Below are positions 9,473-17,235 of a stretch of DNA of 64,000 nucleotides, piece after piece. The notes beneath the pieces are model-generated. The model saw only the letters and a program-made list of their open reading frames with translations, had not been told where the DNA came from and ran no database searches. Positions within the stretch are counted from its first letter, which is position 1, and each line of letters begins with the position of its first letter. The position numbers were made by a program, and so were the translations under genes. The stretch is from Acidimicrobiia bacterium. GTDB lineage: Bacteria; Actinomycetota; Acidimicrobiia; Acidimicrobiales; MedAcidi-G1. The stretch is taken from positions 1 through 64,000 of the forward strand of contig DUCC01000016.1 of the NCBI GenBank assembly GCA_012959995.1. Reading direction: 5' to 3'.

Positions 9473-9481
9473 GAAATATCC

Positions 9482-10000
9482 TTAACCGATTCTTCGCAGT
9501 TGTTCTTTGAACTGGCGGCCTCGAGCAACGTAAGCCTCGGCGCTCAGCATGTTTGCGTCTTCGGGAACCACGCCTTCTCGTACGGTGGCTGGCACACCGA
9601 GCACCAGCGAACGGGGCGGCACAATGGTCCCGTTACGCACCATGGCGTTCGCTCCCACTATGGACCCTCGCCCAATCACTACTTCATGAATAACCACCGA
9701 ACCTACGCCAATGAGCGACCGGTCCTCAATGGTGCAACCCTCCAAGTGACAAAGGTGGCCCAGAGTGACGTCTTCGCCAACCACGGTAGGGAGGTCTGGC
9801 GTGCAATGCAGAACCACGTTGTCTTGCACCGACGAACGCGCCCCCACCGAAATAAAACTGTCGTCGGCTCGGATAACCGCATGGGGCCACACGCTGGCTT
9901 CTGGCCCAATGATTACGTTTCCAATGATCACCGCTTCGGGATGAATATAAGCCGACGGGTCGATGCGAGGCTCCACGTCACCTATGGCGTAGATAGGCAT
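9482..10000 (-). CDS. Gamma-carbonic anhydrase-like left-handed beta-helix protein
   Basis: This 172-residue protein is a hexapeptide-repeat (left-handed beta-helix) member of the gamma-carbonic anhydrase/YrdA group. Turns of the type IGxxxxV run from about 25 to 150. His65 (NVVLH) and His82 (LGH) match two zinc ligands. The third, normally His in a LHGC context, is Glu87 in LEGC, with a displaced His85. Zinc binding is therefore plausible but carbonic anhydrase activity is uncertain. It sits between the hydrolase and flavin reductase genes, all on the minus strand. Confidence 0.88.
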   Translation of the reverse strand: MPIYAIGDVEPRIDPSAYIHPEAVIIGNVIIGPEASVWPHAVIRADDSFISVGARSSVQDNVVLHCTPDLPTVVGEDVTLGHLCHLEGCTIEDRSLIGVGSVVIHEVVIGRGSIVGANAMVRNGTIVPPRSLVLGVPATVREGVVPEDANMLSAEAYVARGRQFKEQLRRIG

Positions 10001-10045
10001 TACTTCACCGACCCGAAACCGTAGATGGGTTGAAGGCTTCGACCA

Positions 10046-10522
10046 TCACTGATCGAACTTCCCGTAACTACCGCCCAGGAACACCATGGGCGAGGCTTCA
10101 CGACCCAAAGCCACTTCTTCGACATGGCCCAATACTAAAAGATGGTCGCCCGCTTCGATTACTTCGTGAATTTTGCAGTCGATGCTGGCCACGCAAGCCA
10201 ACAGTCGTGGTGAGCCAGTTGCGGTCAACTCCCATTCAACCCCTTCCCAAGGGTCGGTGTCTTTCATAAAGAAACGGCCGCACAAGTCAGCTTGATCATC
10301 AGCAAACACGTTGACGCAAAATGCTCCCGAGGGTCGCATGCGGTTCCACGACCGAGCTTGGTGGCCGGTGAAAAACCCCACCAATGGTGGGTCCACCGAA
10401 ACCGAAGTAAACGAACCGATAACTACTGCCTGAGGAGCCTCACCGTCCATGCCGGTCACCAAGGTCACCCCGGTGGGGTAACGCCCCATCACTTGCCGGT
10501 AAACATCTTCATCTATAGACAC
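10046..10522 (-). CDS. Flavin reductase-like FMN-binding protein
   Basis: This 158-residue protein has the flavin-reductase/HpaC fold features: MGRYPTGVTLVTG near the start, IGSFTSVSVDPPLVGFF around 36-52, SGAFCVNVFADDQ near 85-97, and DHLLVLGHVEEV near 126-137. Such proteins use NAD(P)H to reduce FMN or FAD for a partner monooxygenase. No obvious monooxygenase is directly adjacent, although an LLM-type oxidoreductase occurs at 23.9 kb. The substrate and partner are not predictable from the sequence. Confidence 0.88.
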   Translation of the reverse strand: MSIDEDVYRQVMGRYPTGVTLVTGMDGEAPQAVVIGSFTSVSVDPPLVGFFTGHQARSWNRMRPSGAFCVNVFADDQADLCGRFFMKDTDPWEGVEWELTATGSPRLLACVASIDCKIHEVIEAGDHLLVLGHVEEVALGREASPMVFLGGSYGKFDQ

Positions 10523-10566
10523 AGAACTCTCCTCATTTTTTTCGGAGGTTAGTCGCCCCAGAAGGC

Positions 10567-11499
10567 TTAATTGGCACTCAGCGCCGTCGCCTCTTTAATT
10601 ATTGAGTCTGGCGCCTCCAACGGGAAAGAAATTACCCGGCTTTCCCAAGCAGCGGAAACCTTCTCTATGTTGAGGCTCTCGGCTTTTTTCTGTGCGTCAA
10701 TGAGCATGGCGTCAATTTTTTCATCATCGTGTGCCGGGTCGTGGTGAAAAAGCACCAACTCTTTGACCCCCGCTTGGTGGGCCACCTCAAGGGCGTAATC
10801 AACGGTGCAGTGCCCCCAATGGGTTCGGTCAGCGAACTCTTCTGGGGTGAACTGGGCATCGTGAATCAAAAGATCCGCTCCGGCGGCTAACGCCAACACC
10901 GCGGGGTCCACGCTTTGGCCATCGTTGCGCGGCTGCTGATGATCGCTGATGTAGACCACGCTGAGCGAACCAGTAGGCGCCGAGGCAGACGCAACTTCTA
11001 AGCGGTAACCGTTAGTGGCCCCAATGTGAGGAACCGGCAACGCTGTAACCATGGCTGCCCCCACGGCAAAAGAAGCTTCGTTGATGTCGTAAAAAATGAT
11101 ATCTCCGGCTAAGTCACGAAACCCAATAGGAAAAAACGGGGGCGCCATAAACTGGTCAAAGGCTGCCTCCAGCGAACAGCCATCTTCGGGCGGACCATAC
11201 ACCTCAAGGCGAGCCCCTACTTGATTTATTGGCGCAAAAAACGGCAACCCTTGCACATGGTCCCAATGCAAGTGACTAACCAATGCGGTGCCATGAAAGG
11301 GTCGGCGAGCATCAGCCAACTGTTTGCCGTAATAACGTAAACCGGTACCCAGATCAAAAATGATTGGGTCGCTATCGGGCAGGTCAACTACCACGCAAGA
11401 AGTGTTTCCGCCATACCGTTGGTTACTTTCACACGAGCACGGGGTGGACCCGCGCACTCCGTAAAACGTGACGTCTAGCGACGCAGCCTCAGCATTCAT
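10567..11499 (-). CDS. MBL-fold metallo-hydrolase
   Basis: The metallo-beta-lactamase motif is present as SHLHWDH (HxHxDH) with further ligands in ISDHQQP, IHDAQF and VLFHHDPAHDD. A serine- and cysteine-rich N-terminal GVRGSTPCSC segment resembles a subgroup related to RNase Z and cyclic-nucleotide phosphodiesterase-like hydrolases. The start is placed at the ATG at 11499, giving MNAEAASLDVTFYGVRG; an upstream start at 11529 would add ten unlikely residues. The gene is divergent from the selenoprotein pair, separated by about 85 bases that should contain promoters for both. Confidence 0.88.
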   Translation of the reverse strand: MNAEAASLDVTFYGVRGSTPCSCESNQRYGGNTSCVVVDLPDSDPIIFDLGTGLRYYGKQLADARRPFHGTALVSHLHWDHVQGLPFFAPINQVGARLEVYGPPEDGCSLEAAFDQFMAPPFFPIGFRDLAGDIIFYDINEASFAVGAAMVTALPVPHIGATNGYRLEVASASAPTGSLSVVYISDHQQPRNDGQSVDPAVLALAAGADLLIHDAQFTPEEFADRTHWGHCTVDYALEVAHQAGVKELVLFHHDPAHDDEKIDAMLIDAQKKAESLNIEKVSAAWESRVISFPLEAPDSIIKEATALSAN

Positions 11500-11585
11500 T
11501 GTTCGCGAGGGTAGGGAGCATCTTGGCATATCTCACAAACTGTGACTGATTTCTCATCAAGGCAAATATCTGTCAGACTGCCCCG

Positions 11586-13031
11586 GTGCCCACAAAAGTT
11601 GACTTCGCTCCCCTCCCCGATGGGGTTTCGGTAATTGTTAAATCCGACTGCCCGGCCTGCTTGCTTGCTGCCGATGTGCTTATCGAACTTGGCCAGGCCG
11701 GCCACATCACCTTGTACAGCCAAGACGACCCGGCTTTCCCCACCACCGGAGATTGGGTAGTCGACGACACAGATCTCGCCGTCAGTTGGCACCACGACAT
11801 CGAGGCCGTACCCACCCTCATAAAAACCGTAGACGGTGTAGAAACCGAACGCACCGCAGGTTGGAACCGTGCCGCATGGGAATCAATTACCGGCGTTACC
11901 GGTTTGGGCCCTGATCTGGTGGATTTTAAACCTGGTTGAGGTTCTCTTTCGGTTGACCCCGGGCGGGTCGACGAACTAAGGGTCCGCTACAGCGGAAACA
12001 CCATCCAGGCCCGCCGCATTGAGGTCGCCACCCTCGAAGACCCTATGGAAGCGCTTTTTGACCGAGGATGGACCGACGGCCTTCCGGTGGTTCCTCCTAC
12101 CGAAGCTCGGGTTTTACGCATGTTGGAAGGCACCACCCGAAGCCCCCAAGATGTGGTGGCTGTCGTGCCCCCCGATTTAGCAGAATGCACAGTAGAAAAA
12201 GCGGCCATTAACGCGGTGATGGCCGGTTGCTTGCCCGAATATTTTCCGGTGGTTTTAACCGCGCTCGAAGCTATCTGCACCGACCAATTCAACATGCACG
12301 GGGTGCTGGCCACCACCATGTCGGTGGGGCCCATCTTTGTGGTTAACGGGCCTATAACCGAACGCATTGGCATGAACTCTGGCGTCAACGTGTTGGGTCA
12401 CGGCAACCGTGCCAACAGCACCATCGGTCGTGCGGTGCAACTCATTGTTCGTAATCTCGGCGGTGGTGCTCCCGGCGGCATTGACCGAGCCACCTTAGGA
12501 CATATGGGCAAACAAGGTTTTTGCTTCGCTGAAGCACCTTCTGCCTGGACCTCGCTGGCCCAAGAAGAAGGGTTCACCGCCCAGCAAAATACGGTGACCG
12601 CTTTCGCCGGGGAAGGCCCGCGCTTACTTTTTGATCAACAAAGCCGCAGCCCAGAATCGTTAGTACGTATGTTGGCTGACGGTTTACGCTCTACCGTGTC
12701 TTCTCGCATGGTCATGGGCATTGATGCCATGTTGGTGCTCTCGCCCGAGCACCTGTCCCGGTTTGTTGATGCCGGATGGGACCGCTCACGTTTTCTGACT
12801 GAACTGAGTGAACTTTTGGTCATTGACGCCGATGACATTATTGTGGGCGCTCACGGCATTGACGAGGGCATCCCAACCGGTTTTGCTGGCCTGCAACTCC
12901 CCAAGTTTCGCCCCGGCGGTTTGCTGATCGTTCACGCCGGGGGGTCCGCTGGTTTGTTCTCGGCCATCATCGGCGGTTGGCTAAACGGAAACACCGGCAG
13001 CGACCCGGTTACCAAGGAGATACCACTATGA
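11586..13031 (+). CDS. Selenoprotein: thioredoxin-like CPAC domain, in-frame UGA (Sec118), large C-terminal domain
   Basis: Two open frames in the same phase, 11586-11936 and 11940-13031, are separated only by a TGA at 11937-11939. Read as selenocysteine they make one 481-residue protein. Residues 1-117 look like a thioredoxin fold: SDCPAC with Cys22/Cys25, and EAVPT as a cis-proline candidate. Sec118 lies in FKPGUGSLSVDPGRV. A roughly 360-residue domain follows, starting ALFDRGWTDGLPVVPPT and holding glycine-rich HGNRANSTIGRAV. The only start codon available between the two halves is an ATG at 12045, 105 bases after the TGA, and the coding-like sequence between them argues for readthrough. 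A stem-loop follows the TGA. The stop overlaps the next gene's ATG. I know of no assigned enzyme activity; a thiol/selenol redox role is inferred. The GTG start lacks a clear ribosome site. Confidence 0.88.
11952..11972 (+). promoter_or_regulatory. Bacterial SECIS candidate after UGA 11937
   Basis: GTTGACCC (11952-11959) pairs fully, with one G-U, to GGGTCGAC (11965-11972) around the five-base loop CGGGC. The stem begins 12 nucleotides after the UGA. SelB-type recognition elements lie just downstream of the Sec codon in bacteria and have a short stem with G-containing loop, which fits. Actual SelB binding is inferred. Confidence 0.75.
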
Positions 13032-13558
13032 CCCAAAACTTAAATGCCGTAATGCTGGACCCCACCGCAGAAAACCAGCCCGAGCAACGGCCTCTCTGTG
13101 ACCGTCCCGCCACGCTCCAAGGTTTGACCGTGGGCTTGTTAGATATTTCTAAACCTCGGGGCAACGTGTTTTTAGATCATCTCGAAACACTGTTGAGTGG
13201 CCAGGGGGCCGAAGTGCGCCGGTACGTCAAACCCACCTTTGCCAAACCAGCTCCGGTTGACCTGCGCCACGAAATCGCCACCAGTTGCCATGCGGTTATT
13301 GAAGCACTCGCCGATTGAGGTTCTTGTACCACGTGCAGTGTGCACGACATCAACGATTTTGAACGGCGAGGCATCCCCGGGGTTTTTGTGGCCTCCGCCC
13401 CTTTTGTGGACGCTGCGGAAATCCAAGCCAAAGCGCTGGGTCTTGAGGTAGCACGCGTATTCACCACTCACCCTATTCAGGACCGCACTGACCATGAGAT
13501 GCGATCACTGGCCGAAACCGCTTTTGCGCAACTGGTAGAAAAAATCACCGCCCCGTAG
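13028..13558 (+). CDS. UGSC-family selenoprotein (Sec97-Gly-Ser-Cys)
   Basis: Two in-phase frames, 13028-13315 and 13319-13558, are joined by TGA at 13316-13318, giving a 176-residue protein. The decoded motif is EALADUGSCTTCSVHD, with Sec97, Cys100 and Cys103. This is the defining Sec-Gly-Ser-Cys signature of a family known as UGSC (seleno)proteins, in which Cys can replace Sec in homologues. The N-terminal half (GLTVGLLDISKPRGNVFLDHLE) and C-terminal half (IPGVFVASAPFVDAA) suggest an alpha/beta fold. A strong ribosome site AAGGAG at 13014-13019 precedes the ATG, which overlaps the previous TGA stop as ATGA. A stem-loop follows the UGA. Function is unknown; it is probably a partner of the preceding selenoprotein. 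Confidence 0.92.
13332..13346 (+). promoter_or_regulatory. Bacterial SECIS candidate after UGA 13316
   Basis: CGTGCA (13332-13337) and TGCACG (13341-13346) form a perfect six-pair stem around a GTG loop, starting 13 nucleotides after the UGA codon. Position and size fit a SelB-recognised element. The stem also encodes the TCSV residues, so it is constrained by both RNA and protein. Confidence 0.72.
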
Positions 13559-13565
13559 CCCACCT

Positions 13566-14501
13566 CTAGGGGAGAACGAAACCGTTATTGGTTTCTTGCG
13601 CTAACCCATCGGCCACCACGGTGGCTGCTACTCGTTGTGCCCGCTGAGGATCATCAGGCCACCCCATGACCGGCGCTAAATGGTCTCCGTTAACCGGGCC
13701 CAGCCCCAAAGCGGCCACCAGTCGCCCCCGACCTTGCCGGTCTGAGCCTTCAAATCGAGATTGTTTACCGGCCACCCCCGCTGAGCCAGGCGCCGGATCT
13801 GGCCCATTTTTTTCTCGGTTCCCTTGCCATACACAAGCCTCAGCAATCGGACATTGTTTACAACGAGGCGCACGGGCCCGACACACCATGGAGCCCAAAT
13901 CCAAAACTGCTTGATTCCACGCCCACCCGGCCCCTACCGGCACCGAAGCATCAGCCATGTCTTGTGCTTGCCGAGGCTTCAACGAGCACCCGGCGAAACG
14001 TGCCAAAACCCGCCCCACGTTGGTGTCCACCACCGCAGCGTCTTGTTCAAAAGCAAAGGCCAGAACTGCTCGAGCTGTGTAAGGCCCTACCCCCGGTAAA
14101 GCCAGCAGCGCCGGCAGCTCGTCAGGCACTACGCCGTGGTGTTCGTTAACCAGCACCGTGGCGCAACGATGCAACATCACGGCCCTCCGGTTGAAGCCCA
14201 GGCCAGACCATTCCTGCACCACCTCCCCTGCTGACCCGGCCGCGCAGGTGGCGGCATCGGGGAACCGCTCTAAAAAGGTTGGCCATCGAGGCAACACCCG
14301 GTCAATTTGTGTTTGTTGCAACATCACTTCAGCCACCAGAACCGCCCAGGGGTCTCGCGTGTTGCGCCACGGCAAGTCGCGAAGCCATTCAGCGCCCCAG
14401 GCCAAGACCGCTACGGGCAGGAGCGGCTGCGAAATACTGTGGTCAGATTCTTTTGGAGCAGGCACAAAACTCACGCTAGTTCCCAATGGAGAACTCTTCA
14501 T
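13566..14501 (-). CDS. mutY: A/G-specific adenine glycosylase MutY, short form
   Basis: MutY removes adenine mispaired with 8-oxoguanine. The 311-residue product keeps catalytic Glu58 (AEVMLQQTQ), the helix-hairpin-helix LPGVGPYTARAV near 135-146, catalytic Asp159 in VVDTNVGRV, and the Fe-S ligands Cys207, Cys214, Cys217 and Cys223 in the expected C-x6-C-x2-C-x5-C pattern. The region after residue 225 is short and does not show the full NUDIX-like 8-oxoG recognition domain seen in longer MutY proteins. The start is uncertain, because the first 25 residues are not family-like. It is convergent with the selenoprotein operon, whose stop is only 7 bases away. Confidence 0.93.
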   Translation of the reverse strand: MKSSPLGTSVSFVPAPKESDHSISQPLLPVAVLAWGAEWLRDLPWRNTRDPWAVLVAEVMLQQTQIDRVLPRWPTFLERFPDAATCAAGSAGEVVQEWSGLGFNRRAVMLHRCATVLVNEHHGVVPDELPALLALPGVGPYTARAVLAFAFEQDAAVVDTNVGRVLARFAGCSLKPRQAQDMADASVPVGAGWAWNQAVLDLGSMVCRARAPRCKQCPIAEACVWQGNREKNGPDPAPGSAGVAGKQSRFEGSDRQGRGRLVAALGLGPVNGDHLAPVMGWPDDPQRAQRVAATVVADGLAQETNNGFVLP

Positions 14502-14543
14502 CCATGTCGGCAGTTGGGTCTGACGCTTGCTAACGTCCCTGCT

Positions 14544-15050
14544 GTGCCTGAATCAAACCTTGACCTAACAAAAATTCTTCAAACGGAGCTTCACCCGGTA
14601 GGCAGTCAGGCCCGCCCGGTGAGCGAGTTTTTAACCACTTTTCCGCTGGCCATAGTTGCCCTTGACCCTTTTACTCATGAAAGTTCTTGGCTGCTCGATA
14701 CCGCACGGCGGGTCTTAACAAACTTCCAAGGAGCCGACGTGCGGGTGGCTTACTTGGTGGCCGGCACCAACGCCGAGAGGGCTGCTCAGTTTCTTGGCCC
14801 ACTCGCTGACGAAGTCCTCACCTTGGCCGACCCCGACCGCTCGCTAGTTAGTGCGCTGGGTCTTGAGATTCTTCCTGCCTTTGCCGTTATAAGACAAGAC
14901 GGTTCGTTGTTGGCTTCGGCCCAAGGGTGGGACCCAGAAACATGGCGACCGGTGGCCGAAAGCTTGGCTGCCTTAACCTCTTGGTCTCGACCAGAGTTTC
15001 CGGTAGCCGGCGACCCTTCCCCCTACGCCGGTACCGCAGCCCAGGGGTAG
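14544..15050 (+). CDS. Thioredoxin-fold protein lacking active-site cysteines
   Basis: The frame is open from far upstream, but that part lies over mutY; a GTG at 14544 gives a sensible 168-residue protein. It reads as a thioredoxin-like alpha/beta fold: FPLAIVALDPFTHESSWLL, VRVAYLVAGTN, then VSALGLEILPAFAVIRQDGSL with a cis-proline-like LPAF and a final helix after WDPETWRPVAE. No cysteine is present, so it cannot be a thiol oxidoreductase and may be a binding or chaperone-like relative. It lies 34 bases upstream of a dehydrogenase gene and is probably co-transcribed. Confidence 0.72.
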   Translation: MPESNLDLTKILQTELHPVGSQARPVSEFLTTFPLAIVALDPFTHESSWLLDTARRVLTNFQGADVRVAYLVAGTNAERAAQFLGPLADEVLTLADPDRSLVSALGLEILPAFAVIRQDGSLLASAQGWDPETWRPVAESLAALTSWSRPEFPVAGDPSPYAGTAAQG

Positions 15051-15084
15051 CCTCTGACGCTGACGTAATGGCCTTTAACACGCA

Positions 15085-16017
15085 ATGACTCAGTCTCCTC
15101 GTCCAAAAATTGCTGTCGCTCCCGATACTCGGCCGACCATGCACCGTCAACTTTGTGCGGCGGTAGAAGCCGGTGGCGGGCAAGTTTCTCCCCTTGAAGA
15201 AGCCACTGGTTTAGTTTGGGCCGACCCGGCACGCCCGGACCTTTTCCCCGAGATGGCCACCCGTGCGCCGCACCTCGAATGGATTCAACTGCCCTATGCC
15301 GGCATTGAGCCTTTTGCTCAGCACCTCGACCCCCAGTGGACGTGGACTTGCGGCAAAGGCGTTTACTCCAACGAGGTGGCCGAAACTGCTTTGGCCATGA
15401 GTTTGGCCGGTTTTAAAAACCTTCACGACTATGCCCGGCAACAGTCTTGGAGCGGCCCGGTAGGACGAGTGCTTTCGGGCAGCCACATCACCATTTTGGG
15501 GGGCGGAGGCATCACCCGAAGTTTATTGCCTTTGTTGGCACCATTTAATTGTGACATTTCTGTGGTTCGCCGCTCTGGCGAACCCATGGAAGGCGCCAAC
15601 CGAACCCTGACCTCTGCTCGTTTAATGGAAGTTCTGCCCCGCACCGACTTACTGATTTTGGCTCTTTCCTTGACCGCAGAAACTCGCGGCATTATTGGTG
15701 CTGCAGAACTTGCGGCGTTGCCGGAGCACACATGGATTGTCAACGTGGCGCGCGGTGGCCACATTGATACTGAGGCCCTGGTGCAGGCTTTAAAAACCAA
15801 CAGCATCGGCGGGGCTGCGCTCGACGTCACCGACCCCGAACCTCTCCCCGACCAACATCCTCTCTGGTCGCTCCCGAATTGTTTGATCACCCCTCATATT
15901 GGCAACACCCCCGACATGGGCCTTGAGGTGTTGGTGCCCTTCATAGAAGAAAACGTCCGTCGGTTTAGCCAAGGACAAGAGTTGCTGGCCCCAGTTGACG
16001 TTTCGCTGGGTTATTAA
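15085..16017 (+). CDS. D-isomer-specific 2-hydroxyacid dehydrogenase family protein
   Basis: This 310-residue NAD(P)-dependent dehydrogenase has a Rossmann motif ITILGGGGITRSLLPLL near 134-150 and the signature strands NVARGGHIDTEALVQAL and ALDVTDPEPLPDQHPLW, with the catalytic His in TPHIGNT. The conserved catalytic Arg and Glu fall in the VNVARGG and DVTDPEP stretches. The family interconverts 2-keto acids and D-2-hydroxy acids (glyoxylate/hydroxypyruvate, lactate or phosphoglycerate relatives); the substrate cannot be set from sequence alone. The nucleotide motif is GGGGIT rather than the usual GxGxxG, but close. The next gene starts at its stop codon. Confidence 0.92.
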   Translation: MTQSPRPKIAVAPDTRPTMHRQLCAAVEAGGGQVSPLEEATGLVWADPARPDLFPEMATRAPHLEWIQLPYAGIEPFAQHLDPQWTWTCGKGVYSNEVAETALAMSLAGFKNLHDYARQQSWSGPVGRVLSGSHITILGGGGITRSLLPLLAPFNCDISVVRRSGEPMEGANRTLTSARLMEVLPRTDLLILALSLTAETRGIIGAAELAALPEHTWIVNVARGGHIDTEALVQALKTNSIGGAALDVTDPEPLPDQHPLWSLPNCLITPHIGNTPDMGLEVLVPFIEENVRRFSQGQELLAPVDVSLGY

Positions 16018-16401
16018 GTGTCTTTGGCTATGCCCAATATTTCTGCTTTACTTTTAGCAATAGTTTTTCTGGTGGCCGGGGTAAACAAACTTCGCCGCCC
16101 CCTTGATACCCGGCGTTCGCTGCGAGATTTCGGGCTCCCCGCGCCTCGCCAACTCAGTATCGCTCTCCCGCTAGTTGAGTTACTTACCGCTTTTTTGTTG
16201 ATCATTAACCCAGCCACCGGGGGGCCTTGTGCGGTGGCTTTGCTTAGCGCTTTTACCGTGTTGCTGATCGGTCGCCTACGGGCTGGGTTGACCCAAGGGT
16301 GCGGTTGTTTCGGCGCCTGGTCGACCCGACCACTGTCTTGGCGAGACGTGGCCCGCAACCTCATTCTGATTGCTTTTGGGGTGACTGCCACGCTGGGTTA
16401 A
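16018..16401 (+). CDS. MauE/DoxX-like membrane protein
   Basis: This small integral membrane protein (127 residues from the GTG at 16018, or 123 from the ATG at 16030) has four hydrophobic segments and the motif GCGCFG near 97-102 in the loop before the last helix. MauE/DoxX relatives with a CxCFG motif are linked to thiol-disulfide redox chemistry at the membrane, for example with cytochrome or amine dehydrogenase maturation. The partner here could be the thioredoxin-fold protein two genes upstream, but this is inference. It directly abuts the preceding dehydrogenase. Confidence 0.8.
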   Translation: MSLAMPNISALLLAIVFLVAGVNKLRRPLDTRRSLRDFGLPAPRQLSIALPLVELLTAFLLIINPATGGPCAVALLSAFTVLLIGRLRAGLTQGCGCFGAWSTRPLSWRDVARNLILIAFGVTATLG

Positions 16402-16463
16402 GACCCTGCCCCAAAGGTTTGCTAGTTTCCTTTGTCACCCATTACTACTAAAGGATTAACGCC

Positions 16464-17192
16464 ATGACCGACCTTTCCTGTGCCCAAGACTCTGCCCAAG
16501 CCGTTCAGGTGCTGGGCGCTCGTTTCATGCTGGACCGCACCACCTTTGGCCGCGGCGTTGAAATCGGCCTACCCAAGAGCATGGCCAGTTACGTGATGGG
16601 GCGCATGGGCGTCATTGGCGATATCTCTGCTCAAGAAGCCACCGATGCTGCTTGGTGTATCAACTTTGACATGATCAACGAAAACTGGGTAGATGACCTC
16701 AGCCCTTCGGCCGCTGGCGCTTTGTATACACAAATTTGTGTAGAGCAGGGCCGCACATATCTTGAAGGTTTTGCCGGGGCAGCCCGCTTGGCTGAACTGG
16801 CCGGGCGCATTGCCGACGCCGCAGATGATACCGATGCTGCACTTTTTGCCGGGTGGCGTGACGCAGACCGGCCCGACGACGCTGAAGGATTGGCCTATTT
16901 GTTAGTGCAGGTAGTGCGGGAGTTACGTTTTTGCCGCCACGCCGCGGCAGCTCGAGCCGCCGGCGCATCCCCCGTTTCTCTGGTCCAAGCAAAAAATGGT
17001 GGCTCCAACGTAGGCATCTTTGGTTGGGCAGACAGCGCCGACCAACCGGCTGACCCACAAACGGTGGCCGACATCGAAACGGCCACCGAAGCCGCCTCGG
17101 CTCTTGATCATGCCGTGCTCAACGACGACGAGCAGGCAGAGTACGTTGGCTTGGTAAGCGCCGCCTTGGCCCACGCTGAGGCGCAAAACTAA
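16464..17192 (+). CDS. Conserved hypothetical helical protein (possible SCO6745/EvbL-like)
   Basis: I cannot place this 242-residue protein firmly. It is alanine-rich and predicted helical, with MLDRTTFGRGVEIGLPKSMASYVMGRMGVIGDISAQEA early and a late GSNVGIFGWADSAD. The pattern recalls the actinobacterial SCO6745/EvbL family, whose members have an N-terminal domain followed by a helix-turn-helix-like region, but the match is from memory and weak. No membrane segment or cofactor motif is seen. It lies 43 bases before an acyl-CoA synthetase gene, so the two may be co-transcribed. Confidence 0.75.
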   Translation: MTDLSCAQDSAQAVQVLGARFMLDRTTFGRGVEIGLPKSMASYVMGRMGVIGDISAQEATDAAWCINFDMINENWVDDLSPSAAGALYTQICVEQGRTYLEGFAGAARLAELAGRIADAADDTDAALFAGWRDADRPDDAEGLAYLLVQVVRELRFCRHAAAARAAGASPVSLVQAKNGGSNVGIFGWADSADQPADPQTVADIETATEAASALDHAVLNDDEQAEYVGLVSAALAHAEAQN

Positions 17193-17235
17193 ACCTCCGT
17201 TACTAAAAACTCTCAATAAGAAAGCAGGAATTTTC

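Noticed and set aside
9500-10024. Plus-strand frame over the gamma-carbonic anhydrase-like gene
   Set aside because: Composition is a mirror of the real gene and no family feature is visible; the opposite strand shows clear hexapeptide repeats.
11937-13318. UGA codons as ordinary stops or frameshift-type pseudogenes
   Set aside because: The frame continues without a shift on both sides, the motif at the second UGA is the known UGSC signature, the genes are coupled as ATGA with a strong ribosome site, and stem-loops follow the UGAs.
14307-14543. N-terminal extension of the thioredoxin-fold protein
   Set aside because: The extension lies over mutY and reads as basic, non-conserved sequence; a GTG start at 14544 fits the fold.
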